Part shown: one piece after another, positions 63,385 to 64,000 of the stretch
How positions within the stretch are numbered: the first letter of the stretch is position 1
Layout of the letters: every line of letters starts with the position of its first letter
Assembly: GCF_024298845.1 (NCBI RefSeq)
Contig: NZ_CP101156.1
Location: forward strand, 620,001 to 684,000
Length of the DNA stretch: 64,000 nt
Origin: Natronosalvus amylolyticus
GTDB lineage: Archaea > Halobacteriota > Halobacteria > Halobacteriales > Natrialbaceae
Reading direction: 5' to 3'
Made by a program: the position numbers and the translations under genes
Notes under the pieces: model-generated
The model's input: only the letters and a program-made list of their open reading frames with translations
The model's database searches: none
Told to the model about the DNA's origin: nothing

Positions 63385-64000
63385 TCACGAGTTGCGGCGC
63401 TCGAGCACGACGTCGAGACAGACGTTGAGTTCGTGCGGAGCGTACGACCGGACGGTTCGACGGGTCTCGACTACGACCTCGTACTCTGGCGCTGCGGCCT
63501 CTCGAATGGCGCGTTCGCCCGGGCCGAACGGATCGTCTTCGTGCTGGATGTCGTAGTAGTGCAGCGTACAGCTGTCACCTGCAATCGTAACCGCCGACTC
63601 GAGGAACTCGTCAGCGCTGTGTGGGAGGTTCATCACGATTCGGTCGGCCCAGCCCTCGTATTCAGGAGCGATTTCTCGGACATCCGCACAGTGGGCGGTA
63701 ACGCGATCAGCCACACCGTTTGTGGTCGCGTTGCGTTCCAGATATTCGATTGCAGCCTCGTTAATGTCGACGCCGACGCACTCCGCGCCACGTTTGGCGA
63801 ACGGAATAACGAACGGGCCGACACCCGCGAACATGTCGAAGGCATGCTCGCCGGGTTCGACCTGCTCGGCGACGCGATGGCGCTCGGTGGCGAGTCGCGG
63901 CGAGAAGTACATGGCCGCGAGATCGAGTTCGAACGTACAGCCGTACTCCCGGTGAACGACCGTCGTTCCGTCGCCCTCAAGCACGTCCCAGTCGCGAACG
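63385..64000 (-). CDS. trm5: tRNA (guanine37-N1)-methyltransferase, Trm5 family, 5' end outside window
   Basis: The reading frame continues past base 64000 (WDVLEGDGTTVVHREYG), so only the C-terminal catalytic domain is seen. SAM-binding motif I is FDMFAGVGPFVIPFAKRG and motif II is CVGVDINEAAIEYLERNA. The Trm5 NPP-type motif appears as VMNLPHSADEFL, and YFSPRLATERHRVAEQ precedes the Rossmann fold. It methylates G37 next to the anticodon, preventing frameshifts. The domain matches archaeal Trm5; Tyw2, a related acp-transferase, lacks this NLPHSA form. Confidence 0.9.
   Translation of the reverse strand, partial: VRDWDVLEGDGTTVVHREYGCTFELDLAAMYFSPRLATERHRVAEQVEPGEHAFDMFAGVGPFVIPFAKRGAECVGVDINEAAIEYLERNATTNGVADRVTAHCADVREIAPEYEGWADRIVMNLPHSADEFLESAVTIAGDSCTLHYYDIQHEDDPFGPGERAIREAAAPEYEVVVETRRTVRSYAPHELNVCLDVVLERRNS

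Overview
This window is chromosomal DNA from a haloarchaeon (class Halobacteria). The encoded proteins are strongly acidic, coding GC is high, and the codon pattern is rich in CTCGAG. Archaea-only genes are present: sn-glycerol-1-phosphate dehydrogenase, an archaeal/eukaryotic-type proline-tRNA ligase and Trm5. So are families I associate with haloarchaea: HalOD1, a FolC-FolP fusion, twin-arginine lipoproteins and DUF354 proteins. Many genes have a TATA-like box 24-28 nt before the start codon, which fits leaderless transcripts. A member of the Natrialbales is my best guess, but that is inference.

Layout. 1-2.2 kb: the end of a glycosyltransferase pair. 2.2-2.6 kb: a scarred intergenic region. 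2.6-10.1 kb: a tyrosine-recombinase-like protein with missing catalytic residues, a MATE exporter, a MazG-like pyrophosphohydrolase, a small membrane protein, a HalOD1 protein, ilvD and a Tat/lipobox beta-propeller. 10.4-15.3 kb: an Nmad3-like protein, tRNA-Pro(GGG) with a trailing mini-repeat, an AstE/aspartoacylase-like hydrolase, an NAD-dependent epimerase and the first TnpB. 15.5-25.3 kb: hyuB/hyuA, egsA, membrane proteins, an S9 peptidase and a GT4 glycosyltransferase. 25.6-34.5 kb: the FolC-FolP fusion, carB and a large sensor histidine kinase. 34.7-39.4 kb: conserved haloarchaeal proteins and an FAD oxidoreductase. 39.6-49.5 kb: two closely related IS1341-type TnpB elements in opposite orientations, with an MFS transporter, a NUDIX protein, a quinone oxidoreductase-like enzyme, a GH13 enzyme and proS between them. 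50.0-54.6 kb: gltB. 54.6-61.6 kb: a three-gene AddAB-like helicase/nuclease operon. 61.9-64.0 kb: a membrane protein, a CBS protein, tRNA-Thr(CGT) and a partial trm5.

Most genes are housekeeping: branched-chain amino acid, pyrimidine/arginine, folate, glutamate and ether-lipid synthesis, and translation. The accessory signal is concentrated in three places. The first is the trio of TnpB genes with recognisable RNA ends, where two homologous copies show compensatory base-pair changes in a predicted omega-RNA stem. The second is a pair of tRNA-trailing mini-elements, bounded by att-like direct copies of their host tRNA 3' end, whose core hairpin also covaries. The third is the AddAB-like operon, in which the AddB function looks split into a Walker-less helicase-like protein and a separate four-cysteine protein with a degenerate nuclease core.
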